53,402 nt of DNA from SIG565 sp045650565 (lineage in GTDB: Bacteria; Bacillota; Clostridia; Oscillospirales; Acutalibacteraceae), in NCBI GenBank assembly GCA_045650565.1, contig JAZRRG010000074.1, positions 1-53,402 on the forward strand, written 5' to 3'. Both the position numbers and the translations under genes were made by a program. Positions within the stretch are counted from its first letter, which is position 1. Each line of letters starts with the position of its first letter. Below are positions 24,274 to 33,190 of the stretch, one piece after another. Under the pieces are notes generated by a model. The model made no database searches and was not told the origin of the DNA. It saw only the letters and a list, made by a program, of their open reading frames with translations.

Positions 24274-24778
24274 TTTTATTCCCCCTAACTGAAAGCTTAT
24301 AATGCAGTTTTAAAACAATATAAAACAATAGGTTAATGAATAGTACGCCTAAAATAACGCCCACTGCATCAAGCAAAACATCACTAATTTGTCCGCTACG
24401 TCCCGTAACAAACAACTGATGTATTTCATCACTTATCGCATATAAAACCGAAAAGATAAAAGAAGTTGCCGATTTAAAAAGGTTTGTTTTATTTTTAAAC
24501 GTAAGAGCAAAGCCGCACACCGAAAAGCCAAGGGAAAAATATGTGGCAAGGTGAGCCGCCTTACGAACAAAAAGCTGTAATGAGCTTATAAAGCTTATTT
24601 GATATTCTATCGGCTTGTTTTCAAAATCCTCAATTACGATTTTTGCAATTGTTCTAATAACCCTGCCACTGCTTTGAGTTGATACAGTAGCAGTTTGGGC
24701 AGACATAACAAATATGCAAATCATTATTGCAATTGAAAAAGCCAAAAATATATATCTAAAAATTAACCTTTTTCTCAT
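24263..24778 (-). CDS. VanZ-like family membrane protein
   Basis: A 171-residue protein with about four membrane spans and the VanZ signatures: FVMSAQ near the first span, RKAAHLATYFSLGF, and SDEIHQLFVTGRSGQISDVLLDAVGVILG. VanZ relatives alter sensitivity to some glycopeptides, but most chromosomal ones have no known task. It overlaps the M23 peptidase gene by 4 bp (ATGA), so it is coupled to the divisome-linked operon. A resistance role should not be assumed. Confidence 0.88.
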   Translation of the reverse strand: MRKRLIFRYIFLAFSIAIMICIFVMSAQTATVSTQSSGRVIRTIAKIVIEDFENKPIEYQISFISSLQLFVRKAAHLATYFSLGFSVCGFALTFKNKTNLFKSATSFIFSVLYAISDEIHQLFVTGRSGQISDVLLDAVGVILGVLFINLLFYIVLKLHYKLSVRGNKIEQ

Positions 24779-25974
24779 TTTATATAGTTACTAGGATTTT
24801 TATAAACACTGTTAACACTAACCGCAAAATGTAGATGGTTACCTGCCGAAAAGCCCGTTGTGCCAACATATCCGATAACTTGTCCTCTCGCATAATATTT
24901 ATCGATATACATGCCCGATGCAACCTTCATCATATGTCCGTAAATCGTAAGATAAGAGTCGCCCTTATATTTACCGTGTGATAAACGCACGTGGTTGCCA
25001 AAACCATTACCGCAACCGCAGGAATACGTTTTGTAATAATCGTGTGAGCAGCTGTTAGTGAACTTTGTTACCCAACCTGATGCGGCAGCAATTATTTGCT
25101 TACCGCGAATATTACCACCCGCTATATCTATACCCTTATGATTTCCCTTATGGATACTGCAGCTACAGTTCCAAGGAGATGAAACATAGTAGTGACCGGG
25201 TACGGGCCAAATAAACTTACCGTCAAACACAGCATCAACATCGCCGCCTTGGATTAAGACATTTAAATAATCGTTTTGCTCTTGCAATGCCTTCTTTTGC
25301 GCCTCGGCGGAATTAATATCCTTATTTATATCACTTATAACGCCGTTTACCTCATCAACCTCGGCATCATAACCCGATTTTGCAACCTTAAGCTCCTTTA
25401 AAAGCTCGTTCTGCTCTTGCTGACGCTTTTTATTTTCTTCAATTTTCTTATTTATATCCCCAATTGCTTCGGTTAGGTCTTCAATTAGTGACTTGTCCTG
25501 TGCGGTAATACACTTGGTAAGCTCCAACCTAATAAGAAAATCCGAGAAGGATTCCGCACCCATTATAACCTGCAAGGGATTATTTGTATTACTGTTATTT
25601 AGAGAACGCAAACGTTTTTTAAACTGCTCTTTAGTGTCATAAATTTCCTTGTTTGCCGCCTCGATTTCCGCCTCACTCTTGGCGATTTCCGCCTTACAGG
25701 AAGCGATTAAGGAATTACAAATATCAATTCGTGACTGATAGTTATTTATCTTTGCATCTAATAGCTTTTTTAGCTCTGTTTGTTTACTTTTATCTTTTTT
25801 TGCCTCGGCAATTTGCGCATTTAACTGCTGTTCCTTTAACTTATTTGCCGCAAGCTGCTCTTTGGCATCACTCACAGCATCAGCCGATGCTGTAAAGGAT
25901 ACTGCCGATACACTCGAAAGCACAACTATCAAGATAAGTAAAACCGACAAAGCTCTTCTAATGTTTATTTTCAT
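24775..25974 (-). CDS. secreted M23 metallopeptidase with coiled-coil (FtsEX-linked hydrolase)
   Basis: A 399-residue exported protein. The signal peptide (about 1-32) is followed by a long coiled coil (about 33-245), then an M23/LytM domain (about 270-395) with zinc and catalytic motifs HKGIDIAGG, YGHM and HLHFAV. The peptidase domain has an unusual set of cysteines (NCSCSIHKG, NSCSHDYYKTYSCGCG) that could form disulfides or bind a metal. Coiled-coil M23 proteins next to ftsEX, such as EnvC, PcsB or CwlO-type partners, are opened by FtsX during division or elongation. That role is inferred here from order: it follows ftsX by 13 bp. Confidence 0.9.
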   Translation of the reverse strand: MKINIRRALSVLLILIVVLSSVSAVSFTASADAVSDAKEQLAANKLKEQQLNAQIAEAKKDKSKQTELKKLLDAKINNYQSRIDICNSLIASCKAEIAKSEAEIEAANKEIYDTKEQFKKRLRSLNNSNTNNPLQVIMGAESFSDFLIRLELTKCITAQDKSLIEDLTEAIGDINKKIEENKKRQQEQNELLKELKVAKSGYDAEVDEVNGVISDINKDINSAEAQKKALQEQNDYLNVLIQGGDVDAVFDGKFIWPVPGHYYVSSPWNCSCSIHKGNHKGIDIAGGNIRGKQIIAAASGWVTKFTNSCSHDYYKTYSCGCGNGFGNHVRLSHGKYKGDSYLTIYGHMMKVASGMYIDKYYARGQVIGYVGTTGFSAGNHLHFAVSVNSVYKNPSNYIK

Positions 25975-25987
25975 AAAATCCTCCGTT

Positions 25988-26998
25988 TTAAATTGCGGAA
26001 AACTCGCTGCCTTCCCTTTTTAAATACTTGCCAATCATGATCGCACTACCAAACATACCCGCAAATACGCCAATAGCCGCAAATACGCCAAGCAGCATCA
26101 AAGCCGCATCACCAAACGGTATAACCTGATTTGCATCAAGGGAGGAAATAATTGTTTCGGTTGCAACTCGGTAACAGAAATAAACCACACCTTCGGCAAT
26201 AACTGCGGAAATGAGTCCAATTAAAATTCCCTCAACCACAAACGGTATACGAATAAATGCATTGGTGGCACCAACCGCCTTCATAATGCTGATTTGCAGT
26301 TTTCTGTTATACATAGTAACACGTATTGTGTTGGAAACAATTACAAGTGAAATCACAAGTAGTATGGCAATTATCCAAACACCTGCAACACCTACGCCAT
26401 TTTTAATGGCATTGATTTTTTCAGCCATATCGCCCTGTGACTGAATCGAATTAACGCCACTCACAAGCTTGATTTTTTGAACGGTCGTATTAAAGCTTCC
26501 CATATCCTCAAGATGAACCCTTGCACCATCGGAAAGCGGGTTGCCGTTCTCCTCATCAAGAAACTCAAAATATTCATCCTGTCCGTCAAGCATCGTTGCC
26601 TTAACCGATTCTAATGCTGCTTCTTTGGAAATATACTCAACACTTGCTACATTATCCAATGTGGCAATAGCATCACAAACTGTTCTGGCTTCCTCTTCAT
26701 TGTGGATAAGATAGTGAGAGTCGGCAATTTTTTCTACATCAAACTCCTCACCCTCAGCCAAAATCGGTTCGGCATCGCCATAAAGCACCGAGTTTTTGTC
26801 GTTAAAATAAACCATAACAACATTTTGCTGTTCAAGGTTGCCGATGATTTTATCAATATTCATTGAAATAAGCAGTGCTAAACCTATCATAACCATACAA
26901 GCAGTTAGAACTCCAACCGATGCAATAGTCATTAAACGGTTAACCCAAACGTTTTTACAACCCTCTCCCGTGAGGTATCGAACACTATGTAATTTCAT
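25988..26998 (-). CDS. ftsX: cell division permease FtsX
   Basis: A 336-residue membrane protein. It has one span near 25-47, a large extracytoplasmic domain (about 50-205), and three spans between 210 and 325. This is the standard four-span FtsX topology. The large domain is the part expected to contact the M23 hydrolase encoded next. Its ATG overlaps the ftsE stop in TAATG, so the pair is translationally coupled. Confidence 0.94.
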   Translation of the reverse strand: MKLHSVRYLTGEGCKNVWVNRLMTIASVGVLTACMVMIGLALLISMNIDKIIGNLEQQNVVMVYFNDKNSVLYGDAEPILAEGEEFDVEKIADSHYLIHNEEEARTVCDAIATLDNVASVEYISKEAALESVKATMLDGQDEYFEFLDEENGNPLSDGARVHLEDMGSFNTTVQKIKLVSGVNSIQSQGDMAEKINAIKNGVGVAGVWIIAILLVISLVIVSNTIRVTMYNRKLQISIMKAVGATNAFIRIPFVVEGILIGLISAVIAEGVVYFCYRVATETIISSLDANQVIPFGDAALMLLGVFAAIGVFAGMFGSAIMIGKYLKREGSEFSAI

Positions 26999-27699
26999 TA
27001 TTCGAGACCTCCCGCATTATCGGCTACAATTCTACCGCCATCGAGCATAATTACACGATGCCTAAAATCACGCACAAGATTATGGTCATGGGTTACCATT
27101 AGTATTGTAGTACCTTGCTGATTTATAGCGCTGAGCAAGGAAACTATTTCGTATGACATATTGGGGTCAACGTTACCTGTGGGCTCGTCCGCTATAATTA
27201 AATCGGGATTATTCACGAGTGCACGGGCAAGACCTACACGCTGCTGCTCACCGCCTGAAAGCTGGTTGGGCATTGAACGTGCTTTATGTCCAAGTCCTAC
27301 AAGACTCAATACACGGGCAACCTCTTTTCTGATTTTCTTTTTGGGTTCACCAACAACATGCATTGCAAAAGCAACATTATCGAACACATTCATTGTGGGA
27401 ATTAAGCGGAAATCCTGGAAAACTATGCCCATTGTTCTGCGAAGTAATGGTATTTGTTTTCTGCGCATCTTTGTAAGGTTAAAATTATTAACCATAATTG
27501 TGCCGGTATTTGCCTTTTCCTCACGCATAATAAGCTTCATAAAGGTACTTTTACCAGCACCCGATGAGCCAACCACAAATACGAATTCCCCACGGTTTAT
27601 TTTGATATTTACATCACTCAAAGCGTGTGTGCCCGTCACATAGGTTTTAGAAACGCCATTAAACTCAATAATCGGCTTTTCTATTCTTTCCATATCCAT
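26998..27699 (-). CDS. ftsE: cell division ATP-binding protein FtsE
   Basis: A 233-residue ABC ATPase. Walker A is GSSGAGKST (about 42-50), the Q-loop is VFQDFRL, the signature is LSGGEQQR, Walker B is LIIADEPTG, and the switch histidine is in MVTHDH. It energises FtsX to activate the peptidoglycan hydrolase. It follows the CdaR/PucR-type gene by 21 bp. A second in-frame ATG two codons in is equally possible. Confidence 0.95.
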   Translation of the reverse strand: MDMERIEKPIIEFNGVSKTYVTGTHALSDVNIKINRGEFVFVVGSSGAGKSTFMKLIMREEKANTGTIMVNNFNLTKMRRKQIPLLRRTMGIVFQDFRLIPTMNVFDNVAFAMHVVGEPKKKIRKEVARVLSLVGLGHKARSMPNQLSGGEQQRVGLARALVNNPDLIIADEPTGNVDPNMSYEIVSLLSAINQQGTTILMVTHDHNLVRDFRHRVIMLDGGRIVADNAGGLE

Positions 27700-27720
27700 T
27701 AAAAAATCCTGCCTTTAAAT

Positions 27721-28809
27721 TTAGTACTTAATTGGATTTGCTTTCAAATATTTGTTAACCATTAAAGCAATTTTAAATATAATTGCGTGGTCAAACTCTC
27801 GCAGGTCAAGTCCTGTTATCTTTTTAATTTTCTCAAGTCTGTAAACCAAGGTGTTTCGGTGCACAAATAGCTTTCTTGAGGTTTCGGAAACATTAAGATT
27901 ATTCTCGAAGAATTTTTGTATTGTAAAGAGTGTTTCTCTATCAAGACTTTCGATTGAGCCACGCTTAAACACTTCTCTTAAGAAGGTGTCGCAAAGGGTT
28001 GTAGGAAGCTGATAAATAAGACGAGCAATACCTAAATTATCATGGCTAATAATAGTTTTATCGGTATCAAAAACCTTACCAACCTCGAGCGCCGCCTGTG
28101 CTTCCTTAAATGATTTAGCCAAATCACGCAAATTGCTTACTGTAGAGCCAATGCCTATTACAACGTGGCAATAGAATTCGCCTGAGAGTGTATCGGCAAT
28201 AGAGGAAGCCAAGTTCTCCAAATCTCTTGAAGAAATATCGCTCTTAACCTCTTTAACAAGCGCAACATCGGTTTCGTTTATGCTTATAACAAAATCCTTG
28301 TTTTTTTCGGGAAACAGGTTTTGAACAACATCGAACACCGAAATATCACTGTTATCATCCAACATACGAATGAAAATAACGCTACGTGAAACATCGCTGT
28401 TAAAGCAAAGCTCACGTGCTTTGAGATAAATATCTCCCGCTAAAATGTTATCAAGAATTATGTTCTTTATAAAATTGCGACGGTCATATTTTTCATCATA
28501 GTAAAATTTAATATTTGTAAGAGAAATTGACATTATTGAACAGTATTTCTCGGACATTGCATCTGTGCCAGACACAAAAACATAATATTCACCAACCTCG
28601 TTAGAGCCGATTGCCTTAACTGTATTACCGTTAATTACTGCCATTTCAGCACTTAAATTATCTTTTAAAGATACATCGGCGAAAACCTCACCGATTTTTT
28701 CGAGTTCACTACAAGCCATGATATTGAACTCACCATCAATAACGCCTATTGTTTTATCAACAGCGCCTCTCATTTGATTGATTACACTTTGAAATAATCT
28801 ATTAGCCAA
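27721..28809 (-). CDS. CdaR/PucR-type transcriptional regulator
   Basis: A 362-residue protein with the C-terminal PucR/CdaR helix-turn-helix at about 300-355 (LNVSETSRKLFVHRNTLVYRLEKIKKITGLDLRE). A GGDEF-like middle domain seen in this family lies at about 120-250, without a catalytic GGDEF. The N-terminal 110 residues have no clear ligand-domain match. It starts at TTG 28809, 7 bases after GGGAGGA. It is the first gene of the operon that continues into ftsE, an odd partner for a regulator of this kind. Confidence 0.85.
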   Translation of the reverse strand: MANRLFQSVINQMRGAVDKTIGVIDGEFNIMACSELEKIGEVFADVSLKDNLSAEMAVINGNTVKAIGSNEVGEYYVFVSGTDAMSEKYCSIMSISLTNIKFYYDEKYDRRNFIKNIILDNILAGDIYLKARELCFNSDVSRSVIFIRMLDDNSDISVFDVVQNLFPEKNKDFVISINETDVALVKEVKSDISSRDLENLASSIADTLSGEFYCHVVIGIGSTVSNLRDLAKSFKEAQAALEVGKVFDTDKTIISHDNLGIARLIYQLPTTLCDTFLREVFKRGSIESLDRETLFTIQKFFENNLNVSETSRKLFVHRNTLVYRLEKIKKITGLDLREFDHAIIFKIALMVNKYLKANPIKY

Positions 28810-28866
28810 AAGAAATTCCTCCCTACAAAATAGAAATAAAAGCCCAACTTATATTTATATATAAAT

Positions 28867-28895
28867 ATAATACACTTTTTTCGACTATTTTTCAA
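28867..28895 (-). promoter_or_regulatory. promoter of the CdaR-ftsEX operon
   Basis: TTGAAA (28890-28895) and TATTAT (28867-28872) on the minus strand, spacer 17 bp, about 60 bp before the TTG start. Confidence 0.65.
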
Positions 28896-28930
28896 GTATA
28901 TTTGCAAAAAAAGTTACAAATTTATTACAA

Positions 28931-28959
28931 AAAAAGCCACCCAAAATTTGGGTGGCTTT
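28931..28959 (-). terminator. intrinsic terminator after the ABC ATPase gene
   Basis: AAAGCCACCC and GGGTGGCTTT form a stem with a small AT loop, followed by a T-run on the minus strand. It lies 12 bp after the ATPase stop. Confidence 0.88.
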
Positions 28960-28970
28960 GGTTTTAAAAA

Positions 28971-30113
28971 TTAGTTTGTAATGGTAAGCTCTGTATCCTT
29001 ATCAAAGATGTGGATGTTCTGCTCTTCAAAGGCAATTTTAATCTTATCGCCAGGACGAGCAGTATTTGTAGGAGCAACTCTGGCATTGATATACTGACCT
29101 TCAGATACCATATAGAGATATGTCTCAGCACCCATAAGCTCGGTAACCTCAACGTTTGCCTCTACGATGCTATCGGGATGCTCTTCAATAATCTCCGCCT
29201 CGTTGTGAACATGCTCGGGACGAATACCCATAATTACCTCTTTACCGATATAAGGAACAAGGCAATCATTTGCATTCTTTGAATCAGGTAATTTAACCTT
29301 GAATTTAACACCTGCACGTCTCTTAGTATCCTCAGAACCATACTCAAGATAGAAAGCATCGTTTTCCTTAAGAAGCTTTGCCTCAATAAAGTTCATTTGA
29401 GGTGAACCGATAAAGCCGGCAACAAATAGGTTACACGGTTTAAGATAAAGAGTTTGAGGAGTATCAACCTGTTGAATAAGACCGTTCTTCATAACAACGA
29501 TACGAGTACCCATTGTCATGGCTTCGGTCTGGTCGTGGGTAACGTAAATAAATGTAGTACCCAAGCGCTGATGGAGTTTAGAAATCTCGGTACGCATCTG
29601 TGCACGGAGCTTAGCATCCAAGTTAGAAAGCGGCTCGTCAAGCAAGAATACCTTCGGCTCACGAACGATAGCACGACCAAGTGCCACACGCTGACGCTGA
29701 CCACCGGACAATGCCTTCGGTTTACGCTCTAAAAGATGTTCGATATCAAGAATACGGGCTGCCTCTTCAACACGACGCTTGATTTCATCCTTAGAAACCT
29801 TGCGTAATTTAAGACCAAATGCCATATTATCAAAAACTGTCATATGTGGATAAAGAGCATAGTTTTGGAAAACCATTGCAATGTCTCTATCCTTAGGTGC
29901 AACGTCGTTAACAACTCGGTCACCTATATAAATCTCACCGTCAGAAATTTCTTCAAGACCGGCAACCATACGAAGTGTTGTTGATTTACCGCATCCTGAA
30001 GGACCAACGAGGATTATAAATTCCTTATCCTTGATTTCAAGATTGAAATCAGATACAGCCACAACGCCACCCGGATATCTTTTGTAGACGTTGCGAAGTG
30101 ATAAACTTGCCAT
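28971..30113 (-). CDS. MsmX/UgpC-type sugar ABC transporter ATPase (orphan)
   Basis: A 380-residue ATPase of the CUT1 sugar-importer class. Walker A GPSGCGKST (about 37-45), LSGGQRQRVALGRA, Walker B VFLLDEPLSNLD and the switch histidine in VTHDQTEAM are intact. A C-terminal TOBE-type regulatory domain (about 245-370) follows. No permease or binding protein is adjacent. In Firmicutes such a lone MsmX-type ATPase often serves several sugar importers, and I infer the same here. The start has an AGGAGG site. A TATAAT lies upstream, without a convincing -35. Confidence 0.9.
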   Translation of the reverse strand: MASLSLRNVYKRYPGGVVAVSDFNLEIKDKEFIILVGPSGCGKSTTLRMVAGLEEISDGEIYIGDRVVNDVAPKDRDIAMVFQNYALYPHMTVFDNMAFGLKLRKVSKDEIKRRVEEAARILDIEHLLERKPKALSGGQRQRVALGRAIVREPKVFLLDEPLSNLDAKLRAQMRTEISKLHQRLGTTFIYVTHDQTEAMTMGTRIVVMKNGLIQQVDTPQTLYLKPCNLFVAGFIGSPQMNFIEAKLLKENDAFYLEYGSEDTKRRAGVKFKVKLPDSKNANDCLVPYIGKEVIMGIRPEHVHNEAEIIEEHPDSIVEANVEVTELMGAETYLYMVSEGQYINARVAPTNTARPGDKIKIAFEEQNIHIFDKDTELTITN

Positions 30114-30235
30114 TAATATAGACCTCCTAGTATTTTTACTATTTCAAGCAATATTATTATATCAACAATTGCTTTAAAAAACTATCTCTAAAATGCCCAA
30201 CGTTCAAGAAATTATTTGTAAATAATAAACAAAAT

Positions 30236-30961
30236 CTAAGCATTCTTTTTTATTTGCGGAAAAAATTCATCGATTTCATTAACATTAAGTTCACAAACCT
30301 CCCCTGCCAATAAACCTTTTGGCAGACAAAGCTTTCCTATCCTTTCTCTATGCAAAGCATTAACACCAAGTCCTACAGTTCCAAGCATACGCTTGATTTG
30401 ATGATACTTACCCTCGGTTAAAATTATACGCACCTTACAGTCTTCCAGGACCTCGGCTACAGCACTTTTACATATAGTGCCATCGCTAAGTACAATACCC
30501 TTTTTAAACCTTTCGGTTATATCGTAAGGCGGCACAGCATCTACTGTGGCTATATACGATTTTTCAATATTTGATTTTGGAGAAATAACTCTATGTGCAA
30601 AATCACCATCATTAGTTAAAATGAGAGCGCCCGTTGTATCCTTGTCCAATCTCCCGACAGGAAAAAGGGTATAATGGCTATACTCCTCGGGCAGCAAATC
30701 AACAACCGTTTTTCTATCTTTATCGTTAGACGCCGACAATACCCCTGACGGCTTATTCATAAGCAAATAAACATATTGTTTGTAAAGGATTTTCTCTCCA
30801 TCGAGTTCTATAATATCGGCATTCGGATTTATTTGATAATCACCGCTTTTTACAACAGCTGCATTAACCCTAATTCTATATGCCCTAATAAGCTTTTTAA
30901 TTTCACTTCGGCTGTATTTTGAATTATCAGATAAAAACTTATCCAACCTTACCGTTTTCAT
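30236..30961 (-). CDS. 16S rRNA pseudouridine synthase (RsuA/RluB family)
   Basis: A 241-residue protein. The N-terminal S4 RNA-binding domain is at 1-55 (RLDKFLSDNSKYSRSEIKKLIR). The synthase domain has the catalytic aspartate in GRLDKDTTGALILTNDGDF. The length and YHQIKRMLGTVG motif fit RsuA, which modifies U516 of 16S rRNA, though RluB or RluE specificity cannot be excluded. It is the last gene of an ispD-led cluster. Confidence 0.9.
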   Translation of the reverse strand: MKTVRLDKFLSDNSKYSRSEIKKLIRAYRIRVNAAVVKSGDYQINPNADIIELDGEKILYKQYVYLLMNKPSGVLSASNDKDRKTVVDLLPEEYSHYTLFPVGRLDKDTTGALILTNDGDFAHRVISPKSNIEKSYIATVDAVPPYDITERFKKGIVLSDGTICKSAVAEVLEDCKVRIILTEGKYHQIKRMLGTVGLGVNALHRERIGKLCLPKGLLAGEVCELNVNEIDEFFPQIKKNA

Positions 30962-30981
30962 TTAACATCTCCCCACACTCA

Positions 30982-31410
30982 TTATAGCGGTTGCATTTCT
31001 CCACCCAGCATAGCTGATGACACATCACCGCCTATAAGTACACCATCACAAATAATAATATTTACATACTTTTCTTCGTTACTGTTTTTTATCTTATATT
31101 TATAAACTGCTGCATTCACGCCCGAATAAGCTTTAAGGTTAAAGCCCGATTTTTGTTGCAGCTCGTTATACTGCTCATACACATCAGAAAATTTCTCTGG
31201 AATGGTAATTTGCTTGGTCTCAATCGGTTCGGGAAAAACCTCATAGCCCAATGAGCTAATACGGTTCACCCTATCCTCATTAGTAATTATCGGGTTTCCG
31301 TGTGCCGAGCTTATATTAACAAACTCAATGGATACAAATAGCACGATAAGCAACAACCAAAATATCACCAGGGCGGTCTTGCTTCTAACACTTATACAGT
31401 AAAATTTCAA
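30982..31410 (-). CDS. DUF4830-like anchored extracytoplasmic protein
   Basis: A 142-residue protein with one N-terminal membrane span (about 9-31) and an outside domain. It has a NRISSLGYEVFPEPIE segment, then IPEKFSDVYEQYNELQQKSGF, and ends in VLIGGDVSS. This pattern resembles DUF4830 proteins of Clostridia, which have no known function. The likely start is TTG 31410, 8 bases after GGAG; the GTG at 31419 abuts the site. It lies between ispF and the rsuA-like gene. Confidence 0.65.
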   Translation of the reverse strand: MKFYCISVRSKTALVIFWLLLIVLFVSIEFVNISSAHGNPIITNEDRVNRISSLGYEVFPEPIETKQITIPEKFSDVYEQYNELQQKSGFNLKAYSGVNAAVYKYKIKNSNEEKYVNIIICDGVLIGGDVSSAMLGGEMQPL

Positions 31411-31460
31411 GCAAATCACTCCACAATAATAAGTATGCGGAATGATTTTTAAAAATTCCG

Positions 31461-31928
31461 TTAATCAATAAGGCAAACGGCTGTTGCGGCAATACCCTCT
31501 CCCGAGCCAGTAAAACCGAGTCCCTCCTCGGTGGTTGCTTTAACATTTACTGCATCAACACTTATTTTACAGTCCATCGCTATATTTTCACGCATTTTTT
31601 CTATATATGGCGACATCTTGGGTCGCTGTGCGATAATAGTTGCATCAATGTTACAGATTTTATAACCCCTTTCAGCTAAAAGTGACACAACATTTTGCAG
31701 CAAAACTCTACTATCAATATCTTTAAAATTATCGGATGTATCGGGAAAATGCTTACCGATATCTCCGAGTGCTGCCGCACCCAAAAGCGCATCGCACACA
31801 GCGTGCAACAAAACATCTGCATCCGAATGGCCTAACAAGCCAAGCTCATAGGGTATATTTACTCCACCGAGAATCAGCTTTCTGCCTTCCACTAACCTAT
31901 GAACATCATATCCGCTACCGATTCGCAT
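31461..31928 (-). CDS. ispF: 2-C-methyl-D-erythritol 2,4-cyclodiphosphate synthase
   Basis: A 155-residue enzyme of the non-mevalonate isoprenoid pathway. The metal-binding motif GYDVHRL is at the start. LGHSDADVLLHAVCDALLGAAALGDIGKHFP and the late TTEEGLGFTGSGEGI are all present. ATG 31928 begins 1 base after the ispD stop, so the two are coupled. Length is standard. Confidence 0.96.
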   Translation of the reverse strand: MRIGSGYDVHRLVEGRKLILGGVNIPYELGLLGHSDADVLLHAVCDALLGAAALGDIGKHFPDTSDNFKDIDSRVLLQNVVSLLAERGYKICNIDATIIAQRPKMSPYIEKMRENIAMDCKISVDAVNVKATTEEGLGFTGSGEGIAATAVCLID

Positions 31929-31929
31929 T

Positions 31930-32658
31930 TTAGTTACCCCTTTTTTCAAGATAATATTCTGCAAGTGAAATATCTTCGGGAGTGGTAAGCTTTATGTTGC
32001 TATAATCTCCCATAACAACCTTTACCGACATATTTGCCGATTCCAAAATCGAGGCATCGTCCGTAAACAAAGTACTGTCCGCAACCGATAACGCCTCTTT
32101 ATATTTTTCTACATTTACACCCTGCGGCGTTTGAACACAATAAAGCGATTGCCTATTAATTGTTTGCTCTACGAAGCCATTAGCTTCTACACGTTTCACC
32201 GTGTCCTTTACGGGTACGGCACACACAACACCGTCCGCATCATTGAGAGCCACACAAACCCTTAAAATAACTTCTTCGCTAACCAAGGGACGTGCGCCAT
32301 CGTGGATGAGCACATATTTTTCATCCGCTAATCTGCTCAAACCGCATTTCACCGATTCCTGACGGTTATTTCCACCTTCAACAATATCGGATAGTTTGGT
32401 TATCATATACTTTTGGGCAAGTAACTGCATCTCATTTATATATTCTTGCTTGGTAACAAGTATGATTCGTGAAATTTGCGGTGAGCTTTCGAACGCCGAC
32501 AAGGTGTGTATAATCGCCGGTTTTCCGCATAGATTCACAAATTGCTTCGCATTACCTTGCATTCTGAGAGAGGAACCTGCAGCCACAACAATTACGGGGT
32601 AATCCCCTTTATTTGCCTCTACGCTTGTAAACTCAAGCTTATATTTCGTCGCAGTCAT
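31930..32658 (-). CDS. ispD: 2-C-methyl-D-erythritol 4-phosphate cytidylyltransferase
   Basis: A 242-residue nucleotidyltransferase. The CTP-binding VVAAGSSLRMQGNAKQF is at about 24-40, and VLIHDGARPLVS and TDDASILES follow. An N-terminal extension of about 18 residues is longer than in typical IspD, but the GGAGGG site fits ATG 32658. It is the first gene of ispD-ispF-DUF4830-rsuA. No clear promoter was found in the 20 bp behind the upstream terminator, so partial read-through from efp is possible. Confidence 0.94.
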   Translation of the reverse strand: MTATKYKLEFTSVEANKGDYPVIVVAAGSSLRMQGNAKQFVNLCGKPAIIHTLSAFESSPQISRIILVTKQEYINEMQLLAQKYMITKLSDIVEGGNNRQESVKCGLSRLADEKYVLIHDGARPLVSEEVILRVCVALNDADGVVCAVPVKDTVKRVEANGFVEQTINRQSLYCVQTPQGVNVEKYKEALSVADSTLFTDDASILESANMSVKVVMGDYSNIKLTTPEDISLAEYYLEKRGN

Positions 32659-32678
32659 TTAAGCGTACCCTCCAAATT

Positions 32679-32714
32679 AAAAATAAGCCACACCCTACCA
32701 AAGTAAAGTGTGGC
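32679..32714 (-). terminator. intrinsic terminator after the CD1247-type gene
   Basis: GCCACAC and GTGTGGC pair and the stem extends to about 12 bp with G-T pairs around a TTTG loop. On the minus strand TTATTTTT follows. Confidence 0.8.
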
Positions 32715-32726
32715 ACACCTTTAAAA

Positions 32727-33167
32727 TTAGTCTTCAACATTGCAGTCATCGCAATTGCAATCTTCACAATCGCAATCACAATCGAACTCAAACTCAAGGT
32801 CTGTTCCGCAATTCGGACAATCAATGCGGCCATCCATAAGCATCTCTTCATCAAGATAAATCTTATCGTTGCAATTAGGACAAACTACCTCGAAGACCTC
32901 ATCGTCATCATCATCGTAGCATCCGCACTCATCCTCATCATCATAGTCCTCGTAAATAAGCTCCTCTACATCGGACAAGTCCTCGTCAACAGCATCTAAC
33001 TGCTCTGCCAACTCGATTTGTGCATCATCAAGCGCATCAATTTCATCACAAATATCGCCTAAAACATCGATAATTGCGGTAAGAATTTTGCCTTCTTTCG
33101 ACTGGGTATCAACATCCATACCTTCAGCCAAACCTTTGATATAAGCAACCTTTTCGGAAATTGTCAT
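32727..33167 (-). CDS. CD1247-type acidic zinc-ribbon protein with Cys/Asp-rich tail
   Basis: A 146-residue very acidic cytoplasmic protein. The N-terminal helical domain (about 1-65, SEKVAYIKGLAEGMDVD) matches the small clostridial proteins often labelled CD1247. An Asp/Glu-rich linker follows, then a zinc ribbon formed by VVCPNCNDK (about 94-99) and DCPNCGTDL (about 116-119). The last 20 residues alternate Cys and Asp/Glu (CDCDCEDCNCDDCN) and could bind metals. Function is unknown. It follows efp by 23 bp and shares its promoter. Confidence 0.82.
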   Translation of the reverse strand: MTISEKVAYIKGLAEGMDVDTQSKEGKILTAIIDVLGDICDEIDALDDAQIELAEQLDAVDEDLSDVEELIYEDYDDEDECGCYDDDDDEVFEVVCPNCNDKIYLDEEMLMDGRIDCPNCGTDLEFEFDCDCDCEDCNCDDCNVED

Positions 33168-33190
33168 TTTGGTAACTCCTTAAATTCTAA

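Noticed and set aside
24263..24778. Glycopeptide resistance gene vanZ
   Set aside because: Only the VanZ family pattern is present and no vanHAX or related genes are near. A resistance role is not supported.
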